Shown: piece by piece, positions 36,528-48,375 of the stretch
How positions within the stretch are numbered: position 1 is the first letter of the stretch
Layout: the number at the start of each line of letters is the position of its first letter
Assembly (NCBI RefSeq): GCF_009905375.1
Contig: NC_133653.1
Location: 99,747,261-99,811,260, forward strand
Reading direction: 5' to 3'
DNA length: 64,000 nucleotides
Origin: Apium graveolens
Lineage: Eukaryota; Streptophyta; Magnoliopsida; Apiales; Apiaceae
Notes under the pieces: model-generated
Told to the model about the DNA's origin: nothing
Seen by the model: only the letters and a program-made list of their open reading frames with translations
The model's database searches: none
Translations under genes and position numbers: made by a program

Positions 36528-38793
36528 TTAGACCTTCTTCAGAACCCAAGCTTGGCTGGGTCCGGCATATTTGTAAAATTGGCCTTTATCAGGCAAAACA
36601 ACATTCTTAATTTTAATATTCTCAACTTTCTCAATGACTGGACATTTGACCTTGTGAACAACCTTGACAAATTTCTGTTTAGGCTTAGGCACAAATGTCT
36701 CCTTTCTAGCTTTAGGAGGACTAACAGTCTTAGACCTATCATGCTTTCTATTATTCACATGTTGACGAGGAGTAGTCTTATCATTAGAAACATGCTTACC
36801 ATTAAAATAAGCATACATCAGATTAAAAGCACAAGACATACAATCAGGAACACCACATGCTTTATGAGAGGGATTAACAATAGGCAACTTATGCATGGTA
36901 GACATGGCATTTGTGTTATCCAACTCATATGTGTCTGAGTTAGTCTCAGTTGCTTTCACAACCTTGACTGGAACTTTTGACACACTTGACTTGGAGACAG
37001 CTTTCTCATTAGCATTATCTTCAGCACGGATTTCTTCTTGAATAATAAATGAGGTCTCATCAAATGGTTCATCAATTGATTCTTTATAGAGGGGTTCATC
37101 AACACCCTTAAGCACATGTGGTACTTCCCTGCCTTTAGCACAGACATGAGGAGGGGAGTTTATGCCTAATTTTCCAATAGCAACATTGTAATCATAACCT
37201 ATTCCAGATGTTTGATTAACAGCTTGCTTATTGTAAAACTCTTTGGACTTCGAACAAGAATTAAAGTAAGCTTTAACCTTAGCCTCAAGACCGGTGATCT
37301 TGTCTTTGAGAATAGTTTCAAGTTGTCTATAACAGTCAACTCTATTCTCTAGAAAAGATAATTGTTCTTTTAATTTCTTGATTAATGTGCACAAGTCTTG
37401 ATTCATTGACCTCTTTCTCAAGGTCTTTGATTTGTTGATTTAACAATTCATTATCACGACGAGCACAATCTAAGGAACCTCCTAGATGATAAACTAATTC
37501 AGCATCAGTAAATTTTACCTCTTTTCTTGACGATGAGGTGTTTGCATCACTAGCCATGAGAGCAAGATTCCCAACTTCTTCATCTTCACTGTCAGTATCA
37601 TCCCAGCTTCTTCCCTTTGCCAGGTAAGCCCTTTCAGATTTAATCTTCTGATTAGAATCGTAAGAGTTATTCCTAACTTGTTTTGGCTTCCTGCATTCTG
37701 TGGTAAAGTGTCCCAACTTATTGCAGTTGAAGCATCGAATGGTGCTTCGATCAACCATCCCTGTTTTATACCCACAACTGCTGGTGTTAGAGGATGAAGA
37801 TCCACCTTTCTGGAATCTGTTGTAGTTGGACTTGTACTTGAACTTGGGATTCCTTTTGAATCTGACATTTGAGAATCTCTTGACAATCAGGGCTATTGAC
37901 TCATCCTCCAATTGCTCCAGTTCTTCCAAGGAATAAAAATCATCTCCTGATTGATTTGTAGTAGGAGGATCAAATTCTGCTACTATCACATTTTCTTCAA
38001 CCTTGGAAGACTGTACCATTCTTTATGACTGTTGAGATTGTTGTTGATATTGTGGTTGTTGTTGTTCATCAGCTACTAGAGCAGTAGACGTGCTGACCAC
38101 TCTTCCTTTCTCGTAAACTTCCTTCTGCTGAATCTGCTCCAACTCATAAGTCTTTAACACACCATAGAGCCTTTCCAAAGAGATCTCACTCAGATCTCTT
38201 GCTTCTCTTATGGCAGTGATTATGTTCGAGATGAGTTGGCAGTGTTAAAAGGAACTTATTGTTGACCTCCCTGATGGAATAGTATTTACCATTAATGTTC
38301 AGGTTGTTGATCAATGCATTGTACCTCTCAAACACTTCAGTGATTCCTCTCCTGGATTGGATTTAAAGTATTCATACTCAGAGGTTAGGATTTCTAACTT
38401 GTTCTCCCTAACTTCCTCTGTGCCTTCATTAATAACCTTAATAGTTTCCCAGATATGTTTGGAATCTTTACAATTCATCACATGTCTATTCATCAAGGGA
38501 TCAAGGGAATCTACTAAAATTAATTGAAGGCTAGCATCCAGGGAGGCTTCTTCTATTTCAGCAGGAGAGAAATCCTCAGGATCTTTCACATAAGTTCTAG
38601 CTTTGGTGATCACCACATCATTTTCTATTACCTCTGGTTCAATAACCATTGGAATTTTTGGACCCTTCTTTAACACTTGCAGATATTTGGGATTAGCAAC
38701 TTGTAAAAACAATAGCATCTTCTTCTTCCACATAACATAATTTTCTTTATCGAATAGTGGAATTTTAACGGTTCCAACTTTTTGGGTAGTCAT
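36528..38793 (-). pseudogene. gag: gag of B1, disrupted
   Basis: The start ATG is at 38793 (MTTQKV). The N-terminal copia gag domain is open to 38311, where a one-base deletion near 38348 (relative to B2) shifts the frame. A second 2-base deletion lies near 38222. A TAA near 38026 precedes the frame 37342-38019, which holds a zinc knuckle (CFNCNKLGHFTTEC) at about 37690-37735. The C-terminal part (36528-37421) carries coiled-coil and basic sequence and ends at AWVLKKV. Confidence 0.85.
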
Positions 38794-38880
38794 TATGAAT
38801 TTTTTGAGTGATAATAAAAAAAATCAAGGAGTGAAAGAAACACAAAAGTCTAGGATCTTGATTTGTACGTTAATCAGAAG

Positions 38881-38892
38881 GCTCTGATACCA
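38881..38892 (-). other. Primer binding site (tRNA-Met type) of B1
   Basis: gctctgatacca (reverse strand TGGTATCAGAGC) lies 2 bases left of the LTR at 38895, so that LTR is the 5' LTR of B1. Confidence 0.9.
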
Positions 38893-38894
38893 AT

Positions 38895-40202
38895 TGTTAG
38901 GGTCCCAATTTGTTTGTAGAAGGGGGGTTGAATGCAAACAATACCGTTTAATCGAATAAAATGCGGAATAAAAAGGTGAAACAAAATTCAAGTTAAATAA
39001 AACTTTTATTAAACTTGAAAGGTGTTACAACAACGGTATCGGTTACAAGGGATTAATCTCAAATCAATTATTACACATCTAGAATAAATTCGACATAAAC
39101 TTTTTCTATTTTTGCAATGAAAAGATCAAATGCTAAATGCGATTTGAGATTAAGTTCTAGGGATTTTAATCCACTAGATTGTTACACAAGAACAAGATAA
39201 ATAATTCTAGTGGTTTGGATTTAACTTTACAATCTAGAATTTTGATCTTGAATAAAACAGATAAAAAATGAAATGTTTTGCTCTTGTTTTCTGCTGTGTT
39301 CTTGACTTCTGTGTTCTGTTTGAATAATTGCATGAATAATGTCTTCTGCTTTCTGTTGTTTAAGTAAACAAAACAATCCAGTTGAATCAGCAAGACTTTC
39401 GGCAAGACAATCAAAAGAACTAGCATGACAATCCATTTGAACTGGTAGGACTTTCGGTGAGACTATCCTTTTGAACTAGCAAGACAATCCCAATAGCTAG
39501 CAAGACAATCAGAATGAACTAGCAAGACTTTCGGTATGACTATCAATTGTCATACTGATTGTCATAGTAGTTCAAATCATATTGTCTTACTGAATTATTA
39601 ATATATTTTAATCTAATAACAATTCTGAAAATCCTTAATATTAATTCTGAATTAATTAATCAATTAATTCAATTAATCAATAAATTAATCTTTGCAGATA
39701 TAATTTATTTTCTTAATTAAATTATTTGACTTAATTAATTAATAGAGAATTAATACTAATCTTGAGCAGCAACCATTCTTCTGAAAATCTTCTGAAAGTT
39801 ACTGTCAATTATGAATCAATTCCACCACTTCAATGTTGACACTCGATGTACTGTCTGGTTCATGAGTGACTAACTTCCGTGACGTTTCTTCAAGCCTTGA
39901 CCTTGATACTCTTGATTTTCTTCAGACTAAATCCTTGTAATTAATTGATACCCTGACGAGATCTCTGTCACTTGATTAAATCCACAATCTTGATTTATAT
40001 CACTGAGGCTTGATCAATTTCTTGAGCTTCTTCCAGTGAATTAAGTCTTCAAGTCTGTAGAAGAATAATGTTTCTTAACCCTTTGACAGATGTTACTCTG
40101 AGAGACCTCTCTGACGATAGATCCACTATTTACTTATTACATTCTTATTTGAGTTGAGTTAAATCCTCGAATAAACAAATAGGCTATGACATATGCCTTT
40201 CA
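38895..40202 (-). repeat. Middle LTR of the B complex, shared by B1 and B2
   Basis: It is 1308 bp, running from tgttagggtccc to tgcctttca. The left side has the B1 primer site. The right side has a polypurine tract, so it is also the 3' LTR of B2. It carries repeated gaactagcaagacaatc / tatgacaatc words at 39370-39580 and AT-rich sequence at 39600-39760. It aligns with 62095-63412, with about 27 substitutions and a 12-bp copy-number difference in the repeat. Confidence 0.9.
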
Positions 40203-40212
40203 ATCTCCCCCT
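40203..40212 (-). other. Polypurine tract of B2
   Basis: atctccccct on the plus strand reads aggggagat in element sense, directly before the LTR edge at 40202. Confidence 0.8.
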
Positions 40213-40464
40213 ATTTGCTTGTTAGACAATAACAACAAATACCTAGAGGATAACTCAACTAACAAATAAGAAAAAGATATATATAGTAATGCAAAGTAAA
40301 TAGCAGAAAAGTTCTGGATTATATTTAACATTTTCCAGATTCCAAAAGAAATTTACAAGTGAATACAAGATAGATGTTCCTCTAGCCTGAACATATAACT
40401 ACATTAGTCTATCTTGATTCATAAAGCTCTAATCATATTACATTGAGTTTTGAGCTAATTGACT

Positions 40465-43400
40465 TCAGTTGTCTTCTCTTCTGACTTCACCTTCTTCTAA
40501 ATCTTGAAGCAACTCCTTGTCAAAGACACGATCCTTTTCTGAAGTGAAGCTTGCTGGTCTGACTGGTTGAACTCCAACTGATTTCAGCTTATTCTTGAAC
40601 TGATTGTACCTTTTAATATTCTTTTCACAATAAGCTTGAATCAAATCAGCAGCTTGAGTCTTCAACATGGATGAGTATCCAGCAGTTCTTAAATGATGTT
40701 CCATCCAGACCAGATGCTTAGCTGAGTAGTCTTTAAGAGATTGTGCATCTAGCTGACAGATTTGAAGACAATCAGACTTAAAGAATCTCACCTGATGAGG
40801 ATTGTTGACCACTTGAGGACTAGCCCTGCTGGCAAACTCTTTAATCCTTTCTCGAAGAACTTCATTCAATTCTGAGCTTCTTTTTACTTTGTTGAGAAGA
40901 ACCCAAATCTCTGACAAAGAACGATTCTCAAACAGATGAAGTGACACCTTGAAAGATCCTTCACTCTGACAATATACAAAAATGCTCATCTCATTTAGGG
41001 ATCTGTCAAAAGCAGCTGTGATCCTTGAGACTTCAGTCTTGATAACATTCATGTACATGTCATTGTTAGGATTTGAGATTTCCAGCTTGTCAAGAAGATG
41101 TAGGAACTGCCTATCATTGTTAGTGCTCAGCTGAGGCATATCAAGTACTCTCCTAGCTTCATCCCATTTTTCACCAATCTTCAGTCTGACATCTCTTCTC
41201 CTTTCTTAAGCCTTAATGTCATGAAGACGTTGCTTTTGGAGAGTTTCTGTTCTTTGTATGTCTTTCCTCATGTCAATGATCTGGGAGACCTTTTTGAGTT
41301 CAGCTTCTTTTCTTTTCATCTCTGACTGCTGCTGCTGAAACTCTTTCTCAAAGATAGGATCCACTGTAGCTTCCTCTTCCCATTCTTCAAAATCACTTTC
41401 CTCTTCAGCTTCAAATAAACCATCTATATCTTCCAAGACTGGTTCAGTGGGAATGTCAAAAATATCAAAGTCATCCTGTTCTCCACTGTAGTAGACATCA
41501 TCAGCCTTTCCTTTGTCTCCAGCAGAGGTATCTTTTTCTTTTCCCTTTCCACTACTCCCTTTCTTCTCCCCCTTAGTTGAGGGATCCTCTACTGATTTTC
41601 CTTTAGACCCTCCATGACCTCCATCACCTCCAGAGCCTGATCCTCCACCAGACGGCCCTTCAAAGTAAGTTCTTTATTCTTCATTAGGGCAGTGAGAATT
41701 CTTGATCATGAAATACAAGTGTTTCATTCCTTCATTAAGATGTTCCATGCCCGTTTCTATCTTAAGAAATCTGGAGAAGTCCAGTGCATGATTCATTTCA
41801 ATCAGGTCTTCAAGAGAAGTCATTCTTGTATGTAGAGAGCAGAAGTTAGAAATGTCATTAGCTGATAAAGTTGGAGTTTCCTGAATGGAATTGAGCTTTG
41901 GTATGACAGTGGTCTTGAGATCTGAGATATCATTCCTGATGAGTGCCAGCTGATTGTTGACAGAGGTGGAAGAAGAAGACCGTTCAACCAATTGTGCTTT
42001 GAATGATTTAGCTTCAGCTTGGCTTTTAGCAAGTTCTTCTTTTAAAGCAGCAATTTGAGCTAACAGGTTTTCAGTGTCTGTGTTTGTGTGTGCTCTCACC
42101 TGAATTTCACTCGTGTTTGGTTCACTCACCTCACGTGCTTGTGTTTCTCTCAATATAATTGCTTGTGAGGAGTCTTCCTGTTGCTTTTCTTCTATACCTG
42201 CAGTTAGAATCACCCTAGCCTCTTCAAGAGAGGTCAGTGGTGGTGCAATGGGAATTCGCGAGTCCCGATCCTCAGTCAAACCTATCATTTCATGTGAAAT
42301 AGATGTCTGAATTGCTTCAGGGATAGATTGACCGAGTTGCCCTCCACTTTCTCCAGATAAATCTGCGAGTGGAGAATCCCGTGAGGGGGCCAGAGGTGTT
42401 GGATCTGGGAGGGGAGAAAATGACTCTATTAAAGGTGGCTGAGAGTCAGATTTTCCCTCAGAAGCATGTGACTGCTCTTCTGCCGTAACTATGGCAGGCA
42501 CTGTAACAGACTCTATGTGCACTCCTCGCTCCGTGTCCTGAGTATCATCTACTGGTATTTATGGTTCCATTGTGAGTAATGGAATTGTGCTTGACTCAGT
42601 ACAGGATGCCATGGCCCTATGGCGAATTTCAATAGATTCATCCTGTTGAGAGAATGTCTCTAGTAACTGTTCATTGGCCATTTCAAAGTCCATGTCCTGT
42701 TGGGAGGACAAGGATGGGCTTTCAGATGCCTCAGTATATGTTCTTCTTTTCTTGGGAGGAGGCAGAGCTGAGGGTTCACTCACATTCAACAATACACTAC
42801 TTCCTATTAACCTTCTGGGCAACATTTTAGACAGTGGGGGAGAGGTTGAGATAGGTTGTGACTCTGTGTTTGGCTCTATGACCTGGGATTGAAGCTGTGG
42901 TTCTACAACTCCATGGTCAGTCCTATCGACCACTGGGGGTCTTTCAACAGAAGTAGGAATGGAGTGAGAGTGAGGAATTACTACCTGTAATGGAAGAGCA
43001 TCTGATGTTGGAGGAGCCTGGGTGGCTTGAACCACTGGAGGTTGAGGTTGTTGTTCATGACCGGGAAGATTGAAAATAGGTAAGGGAATATAAGTGGCCA
43101 TGAAAGCAGATACAAGTACTGGAACTTGCATGAATTTGAAGGTTGTGTCTTTGCGGGTGTAAATCTTTTTGCTTACCGGAGGGGGTTCGGTTACCGCAGA
43201 GTTAGCAAAAAGGGCTTTGTGCTAAGGTGTGAGAAGATGATCTGTTATAAGCATGAGAAAACGAGCATAGTAACACGAGACCCTATGATTTGTAGAATGA
43301 TCACGTAAAGCAGTAGTGAGACGTCTCAAGAGAATGGGAAAAAGTAGTTTGCCAAAATTGATCCTTTGATTGAAAACAACCGCAAGACCAATATACTGCA

Positions 43401-43875
43401 GAGTGGAAGTGATGTTGTGAAAGTTGGATTTAGTGCAGTTGGCAAACACTTTAGAAAGTGTATCGAAGAAAATATCCCATTCAGACACCAAATTGGATTT
43501 TGAAAGTTTGGTTAAATTGATCACCCCCTGATAGTGAATAGCATGGAAAAAGTTTGTGATATCATTTTCAGAGGGTAAATTACAGAAATTGTCCAATGGA
43601 AAATTTAACGCTCGATTGATGACTGTTTCATCAACTACATACTGTGTGTTTTCCACGGTGAATGAAAAAGATTTTGAATCATCGGCCACAGTAGAGGTTG
43701 TGCAAATCAGTCTAAGCAGATCGACATTTAAAATCACATTTGATTTAATAGCAGAGCTAACAATCGAATGGTCATTTAAAAATCTAATCCAAGGCTTAAA
43801 TTTTTCCACATCACATTTTTCTGGATTAAAATAACCAACAAGATTATGCGAAACAATTTGGAAATTGAGAGCCAT
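40465..43875 (-). pseudogene. ORF3 of B2: one long frame of about 1,136 codons with four nonsense codons
   Basis: From ATG 43875 (MALNFQIV) to the stop at 40465 the same frame continues for 3.4 kb. It is broken only by TAG at 43222, TAA at 42559, TAA at 41674 and TAA at 41206, with no frameshift. The N-terminal 217 residues form a helical-looking domain (SNLVSEWDIFFDTLSKVF) that resembles ORF3 of A. Residues about 250-700 are Pro/Ser/Glu-rich and probably disordered, with a coiled coil near 42040-41800. A Gly/Ser/Lys linker and acidic stretch follow, then a helical C-terminal domain (41139-40465). No signal peptide or membrane segment is visible. The function is unknown; only the location between pol and the 3' LTR suggests the env-like label. 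Confidence 0.8.
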
Positions 43876-44172
43876 TTAAAAATAATAATAAGACACACAC
43901 TTTCAGAATTTTAAGAATAATATTAAGAAAATTCGAATTAATTAAATTAATTTAATAATTCGAATTAAATTAATTATAATCGAAAAATTTAGACAGAAAT
44001 GTATCTCGTTAAAATTCTTAACTCACACACACAGATTTGAAAAGCCAAAAGACACAAAACAGAAATTAAAATTAAAATTAAAATTACCCAAAATCAACAA
44101 ACACAAACTGAATTTGAAGGAAAAAAAATGATTCGAAAAAAATTTTGAAAAATTTGGGCAGCACTCTTGTAC

Positions 44173-44292
44173 GTATATATATGTAAGTATATATAACATG
44201 AGTAAGATTGCTGAGTAAGAACTCGAGCAAAGGAGATAATGGCGATGGAATTGGTGTTTGCTGTTCGAAGAGAGAGAGAGAGGAAGAGAGAC
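44173..44292 (-). promoter_or_regulatory. Candidate internal promoter for ORF3 of B2
   Basis: On the minus strand a CT-rich run (44292-44271) is followed by two TATA-like tatatata stretches (44196-44173). ORF3 begins at 43875. The layout is similar to that ahead of ORF3 in A and Athila, though the CT run here lies upstream of the TATA. This is sequence evidence only. Confidence 0.35.
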
Positions 44293-44365
44293 TGTTGAAA
44301 TTTTGAAAAACAAAAAAAAACTGAACTGATGAAAATTAAAACACACACAAAAACGATTAAGTAGT

Positions 44366-44695
44366 ATAACTGGTATGACAATCGGATTGTCATACCGATT
44401 GTCATACCGATTGTCACACCAGCTTAAAGATAGGAAAAAAAACAAAAAAAACAAAACAAATAATAATATATAACTGGTATGACAATCTGATAGTCATACC
44501 GATTGTCATACCAGTACAAAATAAAACATAAAAAATCTGATATTAATTTTATTACTGGCATGACAATCAATAGTCATACCGATTGTCTTGCCAGTTATAA
44601 AATTAATCTGATTTAAAAATAAACAAGTATTAGTACTGGAATGACTTTCAGCAAGACAATTTCAATTGTCTTACCGATTGTCATTCTAGTATAAC
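44366..44695. repeat. Array of four palindromic tatgacaatc modules
   Basis: Modules begin near 44370, 44471, 44553 and 44634, a spacing of roughly 80-100 bp. Each reads actggtatgacaatc then gattgtcataccagt, so each can fold as a hairpin. The first has an extra ccgattgtcata repeat. Related words lie in the LTRs at 39370-39580 and 62590-62780. Confidence 0.85.
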
Positions 44696-45112
44696 ATAAA
44701 TTAAGTATATAAATATACTGAATAATTAACATAAAAACTGTTAAAAACACATAAAAAAAAGAATATATAAAATATTTCAATTTCAGAAAACTGAAATGAA
44801 TATTGCAGAAAATATTTACATAACTAAAATAATTAAAATATTTCAGAGATAATAATATTTTCAGTCCAAAAATAGATTTCTTTTGAATTTTAACAAATTA
44901 AATTCATAGAAAAATATTTTTAGAGAAAATAAAATATTCCGAGACATTAAAATTAACAAGTTGAGTAAATAAATAAGATAAGATAATAAAAATTACATAG
45001 AAATAAGCAAGAAATATGATAAAATGATAAAATAAATTTGCAAATGAATTTTTCATTTATGAAAAATTCATTTGTAAATTCATTCAAGAACAGATCTCAG
45101 ATATTAACTAGA

Positions 45113-48100
45113 TTAATCACTAAAACTATTCAACATACCCAATTTACCAACTAATCTGGTAAATGTGGATTCATCAAGTGGTTTAGTGAAAATATCTGCT
45201 ATTTGTTCTTCTGTTGGAACAAAAAATAGTTCAACAGTACCATTCATGACGTGCTCTCTAATAAAATGATACCTGATGTCAATGTGCTTTGTCCTCGAGT
45301 GCTACACAGGGTTGTTGGTGATGGCTATTGCACTTGTATTGTCACATAAAATAGGAATTTTGTTCAATACAGAGCCATAGTCTCGTAGCTGGTTCCTAAT
45401 CCACAAGATCTGAGCACAGCAGCTTCCAGCAGCAATATATTCAGCCTCGGCCGTTGAGTTGGAAACTGTTTGCTATTTCTTGCTGTACCACGAGACTAGT
45501 CTGCTAGCTAGGAATTGACAACTCCCTGAGGTGCTTTTCCTATCAACAACACTTCCTGTATAATCTGAATCTGTATATCCAACAAGGTTAAAACCAGATT
45601 CTTTAGGGTACCAAATACCTAGATTTGGTGTTCCCTTAAGATATCTTAAGATTCGTTTAACATCAACGAGATGAATATCTCTAGGATCCGCTTGGAACCT
45701 TGCACATAAGCATGTAGCATACATAATATCTGGTCTACTTGCAGTAAGATAGAGTAACGAGCCAATCATACCTCTGTAGCTTGTGACATCTACCTTAATG
45801 GAGTTTTCACATGGTCCAAGCTTGACAGTTGTAGTTGATGGAGTCCTTGCTGATGCAGAATCCTCTAGATTGTACTTTTTGAGGAGTTCCTTGAGATACT
45901 TGGATTGACAAATAAATGTTCCATCTAACCTTTGATTTACTTGTAATCCAAGAAAGAACTTCAGCTCTCCCATCATGCTCATTTCAAACTTGCTGTGCAT
46001 TAACTTAACAAATCTCTTACAGAGATTATCATTAGTAGACCCAAATATTATATCATCCACATAGACTTGGACTAATATAGTATCATTCTTATGTTTTTTA
46101 GAAAAGAGAGTTTTGTCTATGACACCTCTAATAAAGTTATTTCAATAAGAAATTCAGAGAGAGTGTCATACCATTTTCTTGGAGACTGTTTGAGCCCATA
46201 GATAGCCTTGAAAAGAAAGAAGACAAAATCCAAATGATCTGGATCTTCAAAACCAGGAGGTTGCTCTACATATACCTCTTCATCCAACTTTCCATTCAGA
46301 AAGGCGCTCTTGACATCCATTTGATAAACTTTAAAGTTAGAGAATGCTGCAAATGCCAAAAATATCCTGATGGCCTCTAGTCTAGCCACTGGAGCATAGG
46401 TTTCATCATAATCAATGCCTTCAGCTTGTGAATACCCTTTTGCTACCAGTCTTGCCTTGTTTCTTGTAACCACACCATCTTCATCTAGTTTATTCCTGAA
46501 TACCCACCTAGTACCAACAGCTTTCTTGTGTGTAGGTCTAGGTACCAGTTTCCAGACTTGTTGACTTTCAAACTGATTGAGCTCATCTTGCATAGCAATC
46601 ACCCAATCTGGATCAGTTAGTGCTTTTTCAATCTTCTTAGGTTCCATCTCAGAAAGAAATCCTGAGAACAGACACTCATTTTGAGTAGCACGTCTAGTTC
46701 TGACTCCAACATCTGGATCACCAATAATCAACTCAAAAGGATGAGCTTTATTCCAGACAGTCTGTCTTGGAAGATTTGATCTTGATGATTCGCCTTGAAA
46801 TTCATTGGGATGTTGTGTCCTACTAGATGATCCTTCAGCATCTCCCCCTGAGTTGTTGCCATGTTGACTTGAAGATTCTCCGTCAGTAGCAGTGGTATCT
46901 CCATTGTTGCCAAAGTTTCTATCACTATTACCTTGAGTATCATCATGATTAACAGGTTCTTCACCAGCAACAAACTCAGGTTCTTGACCATGTTCTGATT
47001 CTGAATCTGACATATCATCAAACTTCAGTTTCTCAGAAGGTTCTTCAGTTTGGATACTAGGGAGTTTAGTGTCATCAAATGTAACATTGACACTTTCAGT
47101 TACTTTGTGTTGATCAATGATATACACTCTGTATGATCTTCTTCCATATCCAACAAAAATACCCTCATATGCCTTTGCCTCGAATTTACCACGACGATCA
47201 TCTCCATCCTTGAGCACGAAGCATCTGGCACCAAATACATGAAAGTATTTGATAGAAGGTTTCTGTTCATTCAAAATCTCATAAGGAGTTTTCATGAAGT
47301 ATTTGTTGATTAGAGTTCGATTCTGAGTATAACATGCAGTATTGACAGCTTCAGCCCAAAAGTACATTGGAAGACCTGATTCACTTAACATCGTTCTTGC
47401 AGCTTCAATCAATGTACGATTCTTCCTTTCTACCACTCCATTTTGCTGAGGGGTTCTAGGAGCTGAAAATTGTCTGGTAATCCCTTTATCTGTACAGAAT
47501 CCATTGAGAAGTGAATTCTTGAATTCTGTTCCATTATCTGACCTTATTGCTCTAACAGGGACATTAGAATCTAACTCAATCATCTTGATATGATCAATCA
47601 CAACTTGTGGTATTTCATCCTTAGAGTGAAGAAATAAAACCCACGTATACTTGGAATAGTCATCAACTATCACAAGACAGTAACACTTCTTTGACATCGA
47701 AAGGACATTAACTGGTCCAAATAAATCCATGTGCAATAATTGCAGAACACCAGTTATGGAAGATGTGTCAGTGCCTCTGTGACTTGCTTTCTTTGACTTT
47801 CCTTTCTGGCAAGCCTCACATAGTCCTTCTGGGGAGAATTCCAGCTGAGGCAGACCTCTGACCAATTCTCTTTTGACAAGAGAATTCATTGTTTTGAAAT
47901 TGAGATGAGAAAGTCTCTTGTGCCATAGCCAACTCTCATCTGACGATGCCTTTGCATAGAAACAATTGACTTCAGGATTGCTTCCAGAGTTCATGTCAGC
48001 TACGAACAGATTTCCTTTCCGGATGCCCATCAAGGAGGGTTTTTCACTTTTCTTGTGCAGAATCTGACACTTCAGCTTGTCGAATAAAACATTGTAGCCG

Positions 48101-48375
48101 TTGTCACAGAACTGACTAATGCTAAGCAGATTATGTTCAAGTCCTTGCACAACATACACATTTTCAATGATAACATTTCCAGCTAGCAAACAGCCATATC
48201 CCTCCGTTAAACCTTTGTTGTTATCTCCAAAGGTAACCACTGGGCCAGCTTTCTCAACCACATTTGATAGCAGGGCTCTATCTCCGGTCATATGTCTTGA
48301 CGATCCGCTGTCAAGAATCCACACTACCGGTTGTACCTGTTTAATGCCCTGCAATACAAATGGATTAGACCTTCT
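45113..48375 (-). pseudogene. pol: pol of B2: protease to RNase H, few breaks
   Basis: An open frame runs from above 48375 down to 46117. It holds protease ([11 protein letters not shown]), the pre-integrase zinc module (WHKRLSHL ... CEACQK), integrase ([26 protein letters not shown]), a Ser/Asn/Glu-rich linker and the first half of RT ([23 protein letters not shown]). A one-base deletion near 46140 shifts frame. RT resumes with YVDD at 46052-46063 and continues to a TAG at 45473. The RNase H segment then continues to TAA at 45113-45115 with a further TAG near 45301. Pol is in a different frame from gag and overlaps its end. Confidence 0.9.

Larger units (their letters stand above)
43876..45112 (-). 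other. Spacer between pol and ORF3 of B2
   Basis: No ORF is supported. In element sense it holds, in order, A-rich sequence (45112-44700), the palindromic array (44695-44366), a CT run, a TATA-like pair and an AT-rich leader of about 280 bp before the ORF3 ATG. Confidence 0.7.

Noticed and set aside
36282..36938. 218-codon plus-strand ORFs at 36282-36938 and 48119-48775
   Set aside because: They are antisense shadows of B gag-pol, conserved only because the two copies are nearly identical.
39470..39570. CRISPR-like spaced repeats (tagcaagacaatc)
   Set aside because: Repeats are imperfect and irregular, with no unique equal-length spacers, and lie in a plant LTR.
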